A stretch of 64,000 bases of DNA. Source: Novipirellula aureliae. Lineage in GTDB: Bacteria; Planctomycetota; Planctomycetia; Pirellulales; Pirellulaceae. The position numbers and the translations under genes are program-made. Of this stretch, positions 38,305-47,004 are shown one piece after another. Position 1 is the stretch's first letter; the number at the start of each line of letters is the position of its first letter. The notes beneath the pieces are model-generated. The model was not told where the DNA came from. It searched no databases and worked only from the letters and a program-made list of their open reading frames with translations. The DNA is taken from NCBI RefSeq assembly GCF_007860185.1, contig NZ_SJPY01000002.1:837775-901774 (forward strand), given 5' to 3'.

Positions 38305-38862
38305 ATGAAAATTGCGACAATAATCCCTTGTTATAACGCAGCTGCCTATTTAGGAGAGGCGTTGGAGTCTGTTTTTCGTCAGACCCTCCAGCCTGACCAG
38401 GTTATTGTTGCTGATGACGGTTCAACTGATGGTTCCCCAACGATCGCACAGGATTTTGGCGTTCAGCTGGTCCGCACTTCCCGGAATCAAGGACATGCGG
38501 CAGCACGGAACTTGGCGATGCAAGCTGCTCAGGCAGACATGATCGCGTGGCTCGATGCGGACGTGTCCTGTACTTTTCTGACTTGGATCCGAATTCATAC
38601 CCTCGCCCTGATCGATGAGATCGTACCCGAGTATCCCGAGTTTAGTGACGTTACTTTTCGTTTCAGTAAAGCCCTCAGCATGGGATGGCATGCTAGTCCA
38701 CCGGACTGGAAATTGTCTGTCCCCGTGTCACAGTTGTGGAAAGAGCGTTTCGTTGACGCGACATGGTTCTTGCGTCCGACAGTGTCATTCGTCAGGTTCA
38801 AGATCGCTCGTGTTGCCCGGAAATTGCGTTCCATGCTCGGCAGTTCGACGAGTTACCAGTGA
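38305..38862 (+). CDS. short GT2-family glycosyltransferase, possibly truncated
   Basis: A 185-residue protein: MKIATIIPCYNAAAYLGEALESVFRQ, VIVADDGSTDGS and AWLDADV give a clear GT-A nucleotide-binding half with the DxD-like motif. The second half is short, basic and poorly conserved, ending before the usual acceptor and catalytic-base region. ATG 38305 was preferred over an upstream in-frame start inside wzt. Its TGA overlaps the GTG of the next GT2 gene (GTGA), suggesting translational coupling. It may be a C-terminally eroded transferase. Confidence 0.75.
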   Translation: MKIATIIPCYNAAAYLGEALESVFRQTLQPDQVIVADDGSTDGSPTIAQDFGVQLVRTSRNQGHAAARNLAMQAAQADMIAWLDADVSCTFLTWIRIHTLALIDEIVPEYPEFSDVTFRFSKALSMGWHASPPDWKLSVPVSQLWKERFVDATWFLRPTVSFVRFKIARVARKLRSMLGSSTSYQ

Positions 38863-39788
38863 AGCCTACTATTAGCGTAATCATGGCTGTGCACAACGGC
38901 TTTCCGTTCCTTGCCGGCGCCGTTCAGAGTGTCCTCGATCAGGCTCATCGAGATTTCGAGTTCATTATAATAGAAGACGCTTCATCCGACGGTACCGGCG
39001 ATTGGTTGGAATCTCAGGCATCGGCGGATGACCGGATTAAGCTTATCCGGCATTATCAAAACAAAGGTCTCACTAAATCGCTCAATCGTGGGATTTCTGT
39101 CGCGTCGGGTGAATACATTGCCCGAATGGATGGTGATGATGTCGCCATGCCAGAGCGATTTAGCCGTCAGCTTGACTTTCTTCGAGCGAATCCTTCCGTG
39201 GTGCTGCTCGGAAGCGAGGTCGAGCTGATCAACGAATTGGGTTTTTCACTTGGCAATCGAGGCCATTCGACAGATCATGATTTGATTCGCCGCGATTTGC
39301 TCTCCGGAAACGGCGGTGCTTTGACGCATCCCGCCGTCATGATCAAGGCGTCTGCACTGCATCAAGTCGGTGGCTATGACGAATGTTTCGCGGTTGCTCA
39401 GGATCTCGATCTGTTTCTTAAATTATCCGAACTGGGTCGGGTAGCCAATTTGTCAGACGTGCTGCTGAAATGGAGACAACATCCTGCGAGTATCAATCGG
39501 ACCCGAGCTTGCGAGTGGCAGCAGGTCAAGCAGATAGCGATTCGTAACTGCATCGAGCGGTGTGGAGCTGACCAGATAGCAAGAGAGATGTTCCCTGTCC
39601 CGCAGAGCTTCAATTTTCCGGCGACTTTACTGGGCCAGGCAACATTTTGCCAGTCGCGGGGGGAACGTCGGGCCTCGTTGAAGTTGGCGCTCCGAAGTAT
39701 TCAGTCCGGAGAAAGTTTTGTTAAGGCGAGTCTGTTCATCATTAAGCAGTTGGCAAATGTTTGCGTGGAGCGACTTTTTAAAGTTTGA
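38859..39788 (+). CDS. GT2-family glycosyltransferase
   Basis: A 309-residue GT-A transferase: TISVIMAVHNGFPFLAGAVQSVLDQ, FIIIEDASSDGTGDWL, IARMDGDDVAMPERF (DxD metal site) and a later VAQDLDLFLKLSELG with the ED/QD-type catalytic acidic pair. GTG at 38859 overlaps the preceding stop; the frame upstream has no similarity. It lies in the run of GT2 genes that follows the exporter. Donor and acceptor unknown. Confidence 0.9.
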   Translation: MKPTISVIMAVHNGFPFLAGAVQSVLDQAHRDFEFIIIEDASSDGTGDWLESQASADDRIKLIRHYQNKGLTKSLNRGISVASGEYIARMDGDDVAMPERFSRQLDFLRANPSVVLLGSEVELINELGFSLGNRGHSTDHDLIRRDLLSGNGGALTHPAVMIKASALHQVGGYDECFAVAQDLDLFLKLSELGRVANLSDVLLKWRQHPASINRTRACEWQQVKQIAIRNCIERCGADQIAREMFPVPQSFNFPATLLGQATFCQSRGERRASLKLALRSIQSGESFVKASLFIIKQLANVCVERLFKV

Positions 39789-39864
39789 TGTGTCGATTTG
39801 TTGTGGAACTTATTGGCGATAGTTTGGTTTTACTCGTGCGGCGTTGCCGCAGTGGTTTTTGAAA

Positions 39865-40803
39865 ATGCATGTAACAGTCGCTATCTGCACGTGGAATCGA
39901 GCGAGGCTTCTCGATAAAACGCTGGCCCGAATGTGTCAGCTATCCGTTCCCGCCGATGTTTCTTGGGAATTGCTCGTCGTTGATAATAATTCAACGGATA
40001 ATACACAGGGGGTCCTGAAAGCGTTCCAGCATCAACTCCCTTTGCGAGTCTTAGTCGAGCGACAGCAGGGGCTCAGCAAGGCGCGAAACTGCGCAATTTC
40101 TGCGACAAGGGGCGACCTGCTTGTCTGGACAGATGATGACGTTCTCGTCGATCCTGGATGGCTCGCTGCTTATGTGAAAGCCGCGGTCGCGTTTCCCGAA
40201 GCATCAATTTTCGGCGGCGAAATCGAACCGTGGTTTGAAGAAGATCCGCCCGCCTGGCTGAAAAACCACGCGTACCAGGTTGGAGGCGTGTACGCAATCC
40301 GTCACGCGTCAGACTACGGCACTCTAATAACCAGCAACAACTACCCCTTTGGCGCAAATATGGCGTTCCGGGCCGGTGCGCAAAAAGAATTTTTGTACAA
40401 TCCAAATCTCGGCCGCTGCGGACTGGGCATGAAAAGTGGCGATGAAACCGATGTGATCAGACGTATGCTCCGCCGCGGGCATTCCGGCGTTTGGGTCCCG
40501 GATGCCTGTGTAAAACATTACATTATACCGGAGCGGATGCGACCGAAATACGTCTATGGTTTTGCGAGGGGCTTGTCTGAGGGAAATGCGGTCGCTATTG
40601 AACAGGGTGACGGTACTTACCCGTTCCCCCGATGGGCTGTGAGACGCTGGCTTGAATCGACCGCTATTCGGCTACTCCACAGCCCTGTGAAGAACCAAGC
40701 ATGGATTCGAGCTTTGCAGAATGCTGCCGCCGCACATGGCGTTTTGTCTGCGTGGCACCTATCTCGCCGGTCGGGTGGTAAAGCTTCGCGATTAACTGAA
40801 TGA
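39865..40803 (+). CDS. GT2-family glycosyltransferase
   Basis: A 312-residue enzyme: MHVTVAICTWNRARLLDKTLARM, LLVVDNNSTDNTQGVL, RGDLLVWTDDDVLVDPGWLAAY (DDD metal motif) and GDETDVIRRMLRRGH as catalytic base region, followed by a helical C-terminus. The ATG at 39865 starts precisely at the first beta strand. It is clearly paralogous to the protein encoded at 41104. A 300-base gap follows, so the next gene may have its own promoter. Confidence 0.9.
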   Translation: MHVTVAICTWNRARLLDKTLARMCQLSVPADVSWELLVVDNNSTDNTQGVLKAFQHQLPLRVLVERQQGLSKARNCAISATRGDLLVWTDDDVLVDPGWLAAYVKAAVAFPEASIFGGEIEPWFEEDPPAWLKNHAYQVGGVYAIRHASDYGTLITSNNYPFGANMAFRAGAQKEFLYNPNLGRCGLGMKSGDETDVIRRMLRRGHSGVWVPDACVKHYIIPERMRPKYVYGFARGLSEGNAVAIEQGDGTYPFPRWAVRRWLESTAIRLLHSPVKNQAWIRALQNAAAAHGVLSAWHLSRRSGGKASRLTE

Positions 40804-41103
40804 TACGTGGAGCAATCTTCCGTCCGAGAGCCTAGGCGTGACCGGGTTAACATAAACGGGCGTATTCAATTCGTGGCGGAAAGTTGACAAATTTGAATTC
40901 TGTGCAGAATGTCGGAATGATGCTCCTGGAAGTTCCTGGCTGCCGGTTAGCCGCTGTAGGCGGTGCGTCTAGCCGTTCCGTAAATTGATTCAATCAGTCT
41001 CTTGCTTCTTACTCGACTTTGCGTTTGCATGCTCCCTTCAGCAAACTTTGAGTTGTTCGGGTAAAATCGACCGTTCTCGGTATCGCATTTCGAAGGCGTA
41101 GCG
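40804..41103. other. intergenic, weak promoter-like boxes only
   Basis: No gene seen. TTGACA at 40884-40889 is a perfect -35-like hexamer, with a poor GAATGT 17 bases later. A GCCG-rich inverted segment lies near 40942-40976. It may drive the GT2 gene at 41104, but support is thin. Confidence 0.3.
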
Positions 41104-42099
41104 TTGGATATATCAGTTATCATCTGCACATGGAATCGTTGTGATCTCCTGCGTCAAACATTGCAGGCATTTGGTGGGTTGTGCGTGTCCGCTGATGTCG
41201 AGTGGGAGTTGCTTGTGGTCGATAATGCGAGCACAGACAACACTCATGAGGTGGTCACGGAGTTTCAGGACCTGTTGCCAGTTCGCTATGTCTTTGAAAC
41301 GCGACAAGGAAAGTCAAATGCAGCGAATCGCGCGGTGCGAGAATCCTCCGGTAAGATTTTGGCCTGGACCGATGATGATGCCTTGGTTTCCAGCGATTGG
41401 CTGACTCAAGTATTGACGGTTTTCGAGGCAACTCAGGCGGATATCATTTACGGACGCGTCGAACCGTGGTGGGAAACACAATCGCCGGCTTGGTTTACTG
41501 AACAGATGTCAGGCCGTTTTGCCTTACTGGACCACGGCGACGAATGTCGCGTCATGTCGCCAGAAGAAGGTTACGGCTATGGTGTCAATTACGCGTTTCG
41601 CCGTAGTGTCTTTAAACTGATTGGGCCTTTCGCGCCGGATCTGGGACCCAACGGTGGCCTAGGATTTGGTGGTGAAGACACACTGCTGTTCCGAAAGGCT
41701 CATGAGCATCAGCTTCGTGTTGTCTATTCCCCTGACGTTTTGATAAAACACTTTATCCCCCGTGAGCGGTGTAATCGATCCTATTTTCGACGCCGCCAGT
41801 GGAGGGGCAGTCGAGACGAACTACGGATGATGCGGTTGCGGCATGGGGCCCCCAAGGGAATGCTCGGCCTGCCGAGGTATCGTTACCGCCAGGCGTTTTC
41901 AGACCTGATTAAGTTATCAAAGGAAACCCTCGTCGGAAAATACGACAAGGTTTTTCATCTCGAATTGCGGGTTATTGGTTTCGCCGGCCTGTTTTGGAAT
42001 GCTGTTAAGTCCTCGTGCCGCGGATTTTTCTTTTTTCGTAAGCCTGTTCAGGATCAATCTAGTCAGGGGCCATCTGGGCTAGACGAACGCGAACATTGA
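41104..42099 (+). CDS. GT2-family glycosyltransferase
   Basis: A 331-residue paralogue of the 39865 product: DISVIICTWNRCDLLRQTLQAF, LLVVDNASTDNTHEVV, KILAWTDDDALVSSDWLTQ and GGEDTLLFRKAHEHQLRVVYSPD. The start codon appears to be TTG at 41104, directly at the first strand; no ATG is better placed. A basic YFRRRQWRGSRDELRMMRLRHG region near the C-terminus may contact membrane or polyprenyl phosphate. Confidence 0.88.
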   Translation: MDISVIICTWNRCDLLRQTLQAFGGLCVSADVEWELLVVDNASTDNTHEVVTEFQDLLPVRYVFETRQGKSNAANRAVRESSGKILAWTDDDALVSSDWLTQVLTVFEATQADIIYGRVEPWWETQSPAWFTEQMSGRFALLDHGDECRVMSPEEGYGYGVNYAFRRSVFKLIGPFAPDLGPNGGLGFGGEDTLLFRKAHEHQLRVVYSPDVLIKHFIPRERCNRSYFRRRQWRGSRDELRMMRLRHGAPKGMLGLPRYRYRQAFSDLIKLSKETLVGKYDKVFHLELRVIGFAGLFWNAVKSSCRGFFFFRKPVQDQSSQGPSGLDEREH

Positions 42100-42233
42100 G
42101 TGGGCACTCGCCGCCTTTAATCGGCCAGGAAGCCTGTTGGCGATCTATGAGAAATGTCTTAGCATGTCTCTGCTAACGAAATGGCCGACAGGTCTGCGTT
42201 AGTCGATGAGTCGGTTGGAAATGCGTTTTGGAG

Positions 42234-42623
42234 ATGGCGATGGCAGTTTTACCAAACGTCTTGATTCTTGGGTCGGCCAAATGTGCGACGACGTTGTTGC
42301 ATTTTTATATGAGCCAGCACCCTGATGTTTTTATGGCGGCAAAGAAAGAGTGCCATCACGATGTTCCGCCGGAACTCTACGAAGAGAAGTATCGCCCCGT
42401 TGACTCACTGGATGATTACAAGGCGATGTTCGCGGGAACCGAGGGCTTCAAGGTCCGTGGCGAATCGTCGCCAATGTACTTGTTTTACGAGTCGACCGCA
42501 GAAAGAGTTGCGAGTCTAATTCCCGACGCGAAACTGATCGCCGTGCTACGTAACCCGGCCGACCGCACGTATTCGGCCTATCTGCACGCGGTTCGAGACG
42601 GAATTGAGGATTTGGACTTTTAA
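42234..42623 (+). pseudogene. sulfotransferase gene, 3' half missing
   Basis: The frame encodes the first about 130 residues of a PAPS-dependent sulfotransferase: the 5'-phosphosulfate loop VLILGSAKCATTLLHFYMSQHP and the 3'-phosphate motif LRNPADRTYSAYLHAVRDG. It then ends at TAA 42621, where a family member would continue for 100 or more residues. Directly adjoining sequence is the interior of a GT2 gene in another frame, so a deletion has probably joined the two. Sulfotransferase activity from this fragment is unlikely. Confidence 0.8.
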
Positions 42624-42625
42624 CA

Positions 42626-43474
42626 GGCGATTTCGATTTCGAGTATATCATTGTCGATGACGCTTCCACGGATTCCACGAAAGAGGTGGTTCTCGATTTC
42701 TCCAGGAGATGTTCCTGGCGCGTAAGCTATTATTTCTGAGGGCACGTTGGGCCACTCGAGAGCCTCAACACGGGTTGTAAGAATGCGAACGGGTCGCATA
42801 TGTTTTTTACTGATGATGACGCTTTTCCTGCTAAAGATTGGTTACGTGAGATCGACGCTTGCTTTCGAAACGATAATGCCGATTGAGTTTTCGGTCCTGT
42901 TTCCCCTTTATTTCGTGATTCTTCTCCACTGCCCTGGTTCGGTCCTCAGACTGCCGGGCTGTTTGCTTGTTTCAACTTCGGAGATCAGCCGTTCGTGAGT
43001 AGCGATCCGAAGCGATCATTCGCGGGAGTCAATCACGCATGTAAAGCTGACGTCATTCGATCTCTCCGGTTGTATGATGAACAACTCGGCCTCCGCGGGG
43101 ACGATACCATCGCAGGAAATGATGATGATCTCTATCGAAAGGCATTGACCGCAGGGTTCCGTGTTCATTACCGGCCAGCCGCCTACGTTAACCACTTAAT
43201 CGCAGAACATCGTTTGGTGAAAGCACCACACCTGAAAATAGCTCGAGTCGTTGGCAAGTATCAAGCACCCCGGTTCCGTGGTTCGGTGCGAGACCCAAAA
43301 TACTGGTTCGGAAGTCCACGCTATTTATATCGCCAAATGCTTCTTAGTCTCGCGCAATGCATTTGCTATCGAGTGGCGGGTAAGCCTACTGCGTCATTCG
43401 CAAGCCACTTGCGTTTTGAGCGATATTTCGCGATAATTAAAGCAAATTTCCCCAGCTTTTTGCATAGGCGGTGA
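42626..43474 (+). pseudogene. GT2 glycosyltransferase gene, headless and with two in-frame TGA
   Basis: A single frame from 42626 to the stop at 43472-43474 encodes GT2 features: YIIVDDASTDSTKEVV, NGSHMFFTDDDAFPAKDWL and GNDDDLYRKALTAGFRVHYRP. The first beta strand and start are lost at the junction with the sulfotransferase fragment. TGA codons at 42737-42739 and 42884-42886 interrupt an otherwise intact frame; the second follows DNAD and precedes VFGPVSPLF, a place where related proteins often have tryptophan or another residue one base away. A late restart at 42995 would lack the catalytic centre. Confidence 0.8.
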
Positions 43475-43522
43475 TTGGCCTTGAATTCGGTATTTGCTGT
43501 GCCGGCGGCTGAAGTCTGAACT

Positions 43523-44485
43523 ATGGCGATCCTTTGGACAATCGTGCTTCCGACATACCGTCGACCGGAGACGTTGCGTTTGGCACTCGAACACATTGCC
43601 GAATCGATCGACGATCCGACCAGTTATGAAGTGCTCATTTATGATAACGGAATTCCGGAATCGTCGCAGTTTGTCGCGGCGGCATTCGATGAAAGCCTAC
43701 CGTTTCGGTACACAATCAATCGATCTGGCCACGGTCTGGGGTATTCACTTTGCCGAGGCGCGTCCGAAGCTCGCGGAGTGTGGGTTCTGGAGGTGAACGA
43801 CGACGCTTTAGTGCCGCCAAATATTTTTGTACGCCTCGAGAGCATTTTGACGTCCGATGCGAGAATCGGCGTCGTTGGCCTTCGAGCGGTCGAGGATGAT
43901 TACGTTGATGATGAAAGAGAAATCGGTGTGATCTCGAAGGATGGCACTGTCCACGGCAACTTCATTCGCGATACCGACGGCCCCATCGACGTCGAGCATG
44001 TTTACGGGTTTTGTTACGCGTATCGGCGCGAACTTCTGGAGCGTGGCGGTGGGCATGATGCGATTCTGCTCGCCCAGGACTATAGCAGCGGTAACCGGAT
44101 CGAGACCGATCATTGCCTTACGGCCAAGAAATTGGGCTACCGTGTCGTCTATGATGGTAGCATCGCGGTGAAACATCTGGCTAAGCCGCGTGGCGATATG
44201 AATGAACGGTCGCTGAAGTGGAAGTTGAATCACACCCGCAATACACTCTACCTGTTTCTTAAACATTTCGGCTGGTTCGGCCGTGATGGCATCGCTTTTC
44301 GGTTCTGCTTCTTGAAAGATCTCGGTTTGCGTTCCGCACTGCTGCATCCCAGTCGTGACAATTGGGCCTATTTTCTGACCGGAATGCGGGCTCGCGGTAG
44401 CGCCGTTTTCCATTGGTTGCGATACCTCCTATTCGGTCCACGGCTTCACCCCCTCTCCTCTCACGATACAAAAACCAAGGAGTGA
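43523..44485 (+). CDS. GT2-family glycosyltransferase
   Basis: A 320-residue GT-A protein: TIVLPTYRRPETLRLALEHIAES, YEVLIYDNGIP, GVWVLEVNDDALVPPNIF (NDD as metal site), HVYGFCYAYRRELLERGGG and IETDHCLTAKKLGYRVVYDGS. The C-terminal part is rich in aromatic/basic residues. It ends four bases before the rfbF start, with AAGGAG inside the gene's end serving rfbF, so it is probably cotranscribed with the CDP-sugar genes and may use their product. Confidence 0.9.
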   Translation: MAILWTIVLPTYRRPETLRLALEHIAESIDDPTSYEVLIYDNGIPESSQFVAAAFDESLPFRYTINRSGHGLGYSLCRGASEARGVWVLEVNDDALVPPNIFVRLESILTSDARIGVVGLRAVEDDYVDDEREIGVISKDGTVHGNFIRDTDGPIDVEHVYGFCYAYRRELLERGGGHDAILLAQDYSSGNRIETDHCLTAKKLGYRVVYDGSIAVKHLAKPRGDMNERSLKWKLNHTRNTLYLFLKHFGWFGRDGIAFRFCFLKDLGLRSALLHPSRDNWAYFLTGMRARGSAVFHWLRYLLFGPRLHPLSSHDTKTKE

Positions 44486-44489
44486 TCTT

Positions 44490-45293
44490 TTGAAAGTCGT
44501 TATCCTCGCCGGCGGCTACGGGTCGCGGTTCGGTAAAGTCACCGATTTTTTGCCAAAACCAATGATCCCGGTCGGACCGTTCCCGATCCTCTGGCACATC
44601 ATGCGTTATTACGCGCACTTCGGACATGAAGAGTTTATTCTCTGCACTGGCTATAAGTCCGACGTCGTCAAAGAGTTTTTCTTGAACCTCGAAGCCTACT
44701 CGCATGACTTCACCGTCGACTTTTCCTCCACGGCGAATGGAGAAGTCCGCTTTCATGACGAAGGCGAACGGTTCTGTCCCAAAGTGACGATCGCCTACAC
44801 CGGTCAAGATTTGATGACCGGCGCGCGAATCAAACGGATTGAGCGTTACTTGGGCGATGACTCCGAGTTTCTGATGACGTACGGCGATGGTGTGACCGAT
44901 TTGAATGTTAACGAATTGATCGATTTCCACCGCGCCCATGGCAAGCTTGCGACCCTGACCGCGGTGTACCCGCCGGCCAAGTTCGGCGACTTACACTTTG
45001 ATGGCGATCGGATCACCCGGTTTTCTGAAAAGGTCGGTAACCAAGGGGCGATGGTCAATGGCGGGTTTTACGTTTTCGACCGACGCTTGTTCAATTATCT
45101 CAACAACGACGCCGGCTGCGTGCTTGAGAAGGATCCTCTAAAGCGGATCTCCGAAGCGGGCGAATTGATGGCCTATCGTCACCAGGGCTATTGGCAGTGC
45201 ATGGACACGACCCGGGACTTGGAAAGTTTGCAAGAAACTTGGGCCAGCGGCACCGCCCCCTGGAAAGTTTGGCAAGGCGGGTATCAAGATTAA
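44490..45293 (+). CDS. rfbF: glucose-1-phosphate cytidylyltransferase
   Basis: A 267-residue nucleotidyltransferase: MKVVILAGGYGSRFGKVTDFLPKPMIPVG (the G-x-G-x-R pyrophosphorylase loop and lysine), WHIMRYYAHFGHEEFILCTGYK, LMTYGDGVTDLN and MVNGGFYVFD. Length and motifs are those of RfbF, which makes CDP-glucose from CTP and glucose-1-phosphate. Start is TTG at 44490 with AAGGAG 7 bases before it. First gene of a tight CDP-deoxysugar operon with rfbG, an epimerase and a reductase. Confidence 0.96.
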   Translation: MKVVILAGGYGSRFGKVTDFLPKPMIPVGPFPILWHIMRYYAHFGHEEFILCTGYKSDVVKEFFLNLEAYSHDFTVDFSSTANGEVRFHDEGERFCPKVTIAYTGQDLMTGARIKRIERYLGDDSEFLMTYGDGVTDLNVNELIDFHRAHGKLATLTAVYPPAKFGDLHFDGDRITRFSEKVGNQGAMVNGGFYVFDRRLFNYLNNDAGCVLEKDPLKRISEAGELMAYRHQGYWQCMDTTRDLESLQETWASGTAPWKVWQGGYQD

Positions 45294-45340
45294 ATCGCCT
45301 ATTTCCATAAGCCGCTCACATGATGACAACGGGATGACGA

Positions 45341-46456
45341 ATGATTGATATTGAAAAACACCTGTCGCTTTTCGGTGGTTGTTACCGCAGTCGACGGGTC
45401 ATGGTGACCGGTCACACGGGATTCAAAGGCTCTTGGCTGACACTTTGGCTAAGCCGCCTCGGCGCCCAAGTGATCGGTTACGCCATGCCACCCGAAACCG
45501 AGCCGAACCATTGGGATTTGCTGCGACTGAATGATTGCGAATCGATCTTTGCCGATATCCGCGATGTCGATCGGCTGAAACAGGTTTTTACCGAGCATCG
45601 GCCGGAAATTGTCTTTCATCTTGCGGCTCAACCGTTGGTTCGCCGCTCGTATCGTGAACCGCAAGAAACATTTTCATCCAATGTGATTGGCACGTTGAAT
45701 GTCATGGATGCGGCCAAGGCTTCCGAATCGGTGCGCGCAATTGTCTGTGTGACTAGCGACAAGGTTTACGAGAACTGTGAGTCGGAGGCCGGGTACATCG
45801 AAAGCGACCGACTCGGCGGCAGCGATCCCTACAGCGCGTCGAAGGCGTGCGCAGAAATCCTCGTGAATTGTTATCGCAAATCTTATTTCAACGCGTCGCA
45901 AACCGAACCGCAGCCATTCTTGGCGACGGTGCGTGCTGGCAACGTCATCGGCGGTGGGGATTGGTCAGAGGATCGGCTGATCCCCGATGCGGTGCGAGCG
46001 GCCAGTTCCGGCACAACGCTTGGGATTCGCAATCCCGCCTCGATACGGCCTTGGCAACATGTGCTCGAACCACTCGCAGGCTACCTGGCCGTGGGCCAGC
46101 GATTATTGTTGGCTGATCCGACGGCGGCAACGGCATGGAACTTTGGCCCCGATGAAGAAGGGAGTGTGCCGGTGAGCGAAGTGGTCCCCCATTTCCAGAA
46201 AACATGGCCTGCGTTAGTTGCGGAGTTTGCACCCGAAGCGGGCGCCCCAGCCGAAACCAACGTTTTAAGACTCGATAGCTCGAAGGCGATTGATCGTCTT
46301 GGTTGGCGTCCGTTATGGGATTGGCAGACCGCGGTCGCCCGCACCGCATCGTGGTACCAACGGTTCTATGAAAGCGAGGAAATCGCGACGTTGTCAGATC
46401 TGCTGGATTACGAGCAGCAGGCGATCAAAGCGAAAGTGAGCTGGGCTGCGTCATGA
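45341..46456 (+). CDS. rfbG: CDP-glucose 4,6-dehydratase
   Basis: A 371-residue extended SDR: MVTGHTGFKGSWLTLWL is the NAD-binding glycine motif of RfbG, VFHLAAQPLVRRSYREP the adjoining signature, VTSDKVYEN the catalytic Ser/Thr region and DPYSASKACAEI the Tyr-Lys pair. Later come VRAGNVIGGGDWSEDRLIPDAVRA and RPWQHVLEPL. It converts CDP-glucose to CDP-4-dehydro-6-deoxyglucose. The stop overlaps the next start as ATGA, indicating coupling. Confidence 0.96.
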   Translation: MIDIEKHLSLFGGCYRSRRVMVTGHTGFKGSWLTLWLSRLGAQVIGYAMPPETEPNHWDLLRLNDCESIFADIRDVDRLKQVFTEHRPEIVFHLAAQPLVRRSYREPQETFSSNVIGTLNVMDAAKASESVRAIVCVTSDKVYENCESEAGYIESDRLGGSDPYSASKACAEILVNCYRKSYFNASQTEPQPFLATVRAGNVIGGGDWSEDRLIPDAVRAASSGTTLGIRNPASIRPWQHVLEPLAGYLAVGQRLLLADPTAATAWNFGPDEEGSVPVSEVVPHFQKTWPALVAEFAPEAGAPAETNVLRLDSSKAIDRLGWRPLWDWQTAVARTASWYQRFYESEEIATLSDLLDYEQQAIKAKVSWAAS

Positions 46457-47004
46457 AGTTTCACAGCACTCATCTTGAGGGTGTGGTTCGACTTGAGTTG
46501 AGAGCCATTGAGGACGAACGTGGTTGGTTTACTCGCACCTTTTGCGCCGAGACCTTTGCCGCAGAGGGTCTTGAAACGACGTTCCCTCAGACGAACCATT
46601 CGTATTGTAGCAGTCGAGGTATTTTGCGAGGGCTGCATTATCAGCAGGCACCCCGCGCCGAAGCAAAACTGGTACGATGCGTTCGTGGCGTGATTTTTGA
46701 CGTGGCCGTTGATGTCCGCCGAGATTCCACAACCTTCCTGCAGTGGTTCGGTACCGAATTGTCGGCTGATCGACCGGAGGCTCTCTACGTCGGCCCCGGT
46801 TTCGCGCACGGATATCAATCGTTGACGGATAATGCAGCGATTCTGTATCAAGCGAGCGAACCCTATTCGCCAGAACGAGAGGGCTGCCTGCGGTATGATG
46901 ATCCTGCCATCGGAATCCGTTGGCCGATGGAATCGCCAAACTTATCGGCTAAGGATCAACGTACGCCCTGGATTGATTCGACATTTACAGGAATTGTCCT
47001 TTGA
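46453..47004 (+). CDS. RmlC-type 4-dehydro-6-deoxysugar 3,5-epimerase
   Basis: A 183-residue cupin of the dTDP-4-dehydrorhamnose 3,5-epimerase family: EDERGWFTRTFCAETF, QTNHSYCSSRGILRGLHYQ (catalytic His), KLVRCVRGVIFDVAVDVR and YVGPGFAHGYQSLTDNA. Because it is coupled to rfbG, its likely substrate is the CDP-linked 4-keto-6-deoxyhexose rather than the dTDP sugar; this is inference. It may epimerise one or both of C3 and C5. Both ends overlap neighbours by four bases. Confidence 0.92.
   Translation: MKFHSTHLEGVVRLELRAIEDERGWFTRTFCAETFAAEGLETTFPQTNHSYCSSRGILRGLHYQQAPRAEAKLVRCVRGVIFDVAVDVRRDSTTFLQWFGTELSADRPEALYVGPGFAHGYQSLTDNAAILYQASEPYSPEREGCLRYDDPAIGIRWPMESPNLSAKDQRTPWIDSTFTGIVL

Noticed and set aside
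40884-40912. Sigma-70 promoter before the GT2 gene at 41104
   Set aside because: Only the -35 hexamer is good; the -10 match is poor and the distance to the gene is about 190 bases. Mentioned only as weak.
44259-44939. 226-codon minus-strand frame across the GT2/rfbF junction
   Set aside because: It is antisense to two well-supported genes and shows no independent features.
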